A stretch of 6,471 bases of DNA from Verrucomicrobiota bacterium (lineage in GTDB: Bacteria; Verrucomicrobiota; Verrucomicrobiia; Chthoniobacterales; UBA10450). The notes under the pieces are model-generated. The model was not told where the DNA came from, searched no databases, and was given only the letters and a program-made list of their open reading frames with translations. The stretch lies in contig QHOF01000035.1 in assembly GCA_003219335.1 (NCBI GenBank), positions 1 through 6,471 on the forward strand. Direction: 5' to 3'. Of the stretch, positions 6,097-6,471 are shown piece after piece; position 1 is the first letter of the stretch, and every line of letters begins with the position of its first letter. Position numbers and translations under genes: made by a program.

Positions 6097-6471
6097 TGGT
6101 CTTGTTGCTCGCCGCTCTTCTTGCGAGCGCCGGCTTTATCCGTGGAGAGATCAAGGGTCCAGAGAATGCACCGATTGAGATCACTTCCACCGGGGAAACG
6201 ACATATGAAAACGGGCTGGCTACGGCGCGCGACAATGTCGCGATTCACATTGGCAACACAGACATTTACGCCGATTACGCACAATATCATTCCGCCACGC
6301 ACGACGTGGAATTGCGAGGCCACGTGCGAATCTATCGTGATATGAGCCTCTACATCGCCGAGAGCGGTGTTTACAACACGGAAACAAAAAAGATCCGGGC
6401 GATCAATGGACGCACCGAGTCGCAACCTTATTTTCTAAGCGGCCAGAACGTAACCTCACTTTCCGAGAACG
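6087..6471 (+). CDS. OstA/LptA-LptD-like lipopolysaccharide transport protein, N-terminal part (3' end outside window)
   Basis: The frame from ATG 6087 is open to the end of the window (128 codons). Residues 1-20 form a Sec signal peptide (MRTLVLLLAALLASAGFIRG) with a possible cleavage after ASA. It has no lipobox cysteine, so the protein is periplasmic or outer-membrane rather than a lipoprotein. Residues about 30-128 read as repeating beta strands: GETTYENGLATARDNVAIHI, TDIYADYAQYHSATHDVELR, GHVRIYRDMSLYIAESGVY. This is the OstA beta-jellyroll pattern shared by LptA and the periplasmic domain of LptD, which carry lipopolysaccharide to the outer membrane. Without the C-terminus it cannot be decided whether a beta-barrel follows (LptD) or not (LptA-like). 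An in-frame ATG at 6036 would add 17 residues (MVLALHRAFGTVLLAFA). Neither start has a good Shine-Dalgarno; 6087 gives the more standard signal peptide. Confidence 0.8.
   Translation, partial: MRTLVLLLAALLASAGFIRGEIKGPENAPIEITSTGETTYENGLATARDNVAIHIGNTDIYADYAQYHSATHDVELRGHVRIYRDMSLYIAESGVYNTETKKIRAINGRTESQPYFLSGQNVTSLSEN

Noticed and set aside
6027..6425. Minus-strand open frame of 132 codons opposite the OstA-like gene
   Set aside because: No recognisable domain, whereas the plus-strand frame has a signal peptide and OstA-type strands.

Overview
This window is a largely gene-dense, GC-rich bacterial chromosomal segment. Its core is a block of membrane-arm genes of respiratory complex I (NADH-quinone oxidoreductase), all on the minus strand and read from right to left: nuoH (5921-4734), nuoJ (4737-4255), nuoK (4258-3941), nuoL (3944-1938) and nuoM (1950-501). 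Neighbouring cistrons overlap by 4 nt (ATGA) at H/J, J/K and K/L and by 13 nt at L/M, so they are almost certainly one translationally coupled transcript. NuoL and NuoM, with NuoK, form the antiporter-like proton channels; NuoH forms the quinone-site and connecting channel; NuoJ links NuoH to NuoK.

The operon departs from the usual order in two places. nuoI, normally between nuoH and nuoJ, is absent. Where nuoN should follow nuoM, a minus-strand gene for an ORF6N-domain (phage-type, KilA-N-like) DNA-binding protein begins 11 nt after the nuoM stop; its 3' end lies beyond position 1. nuoM is split by a +1 frameshift near 1185-1194. The ORF6N gene also seems to need a frame correction at its start (near 473-484). 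Both could be assembly errors or real damage.

To the right of nuoH is a short (about 165 nt) divergent intergenic region with several small inverted repeats. Beyond it, on the plus strand, is the 5' end of a gene for a secreted OstA/LptA-LptD-like lipopolysaccharide transport protein, cut by the window end. That protein and the signal peptide indicate a Gram-negative (diderm) organism. The combination of ORF6N proteins, this nuo organisation and the sequence style would fit a Verrucomicrobiota-like soil or aquatic lineage, with Acidobacteriota as an alternative; this is a guess by resemblance, not a demonstrated assignment.

I found no tRNA, rRNA, CRISPR array, transposase or convincing terminator. 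No stretch longer than 300 nt lacks a gene. The long plus-strand frames opposite the nuo genes look like antisense shadows.
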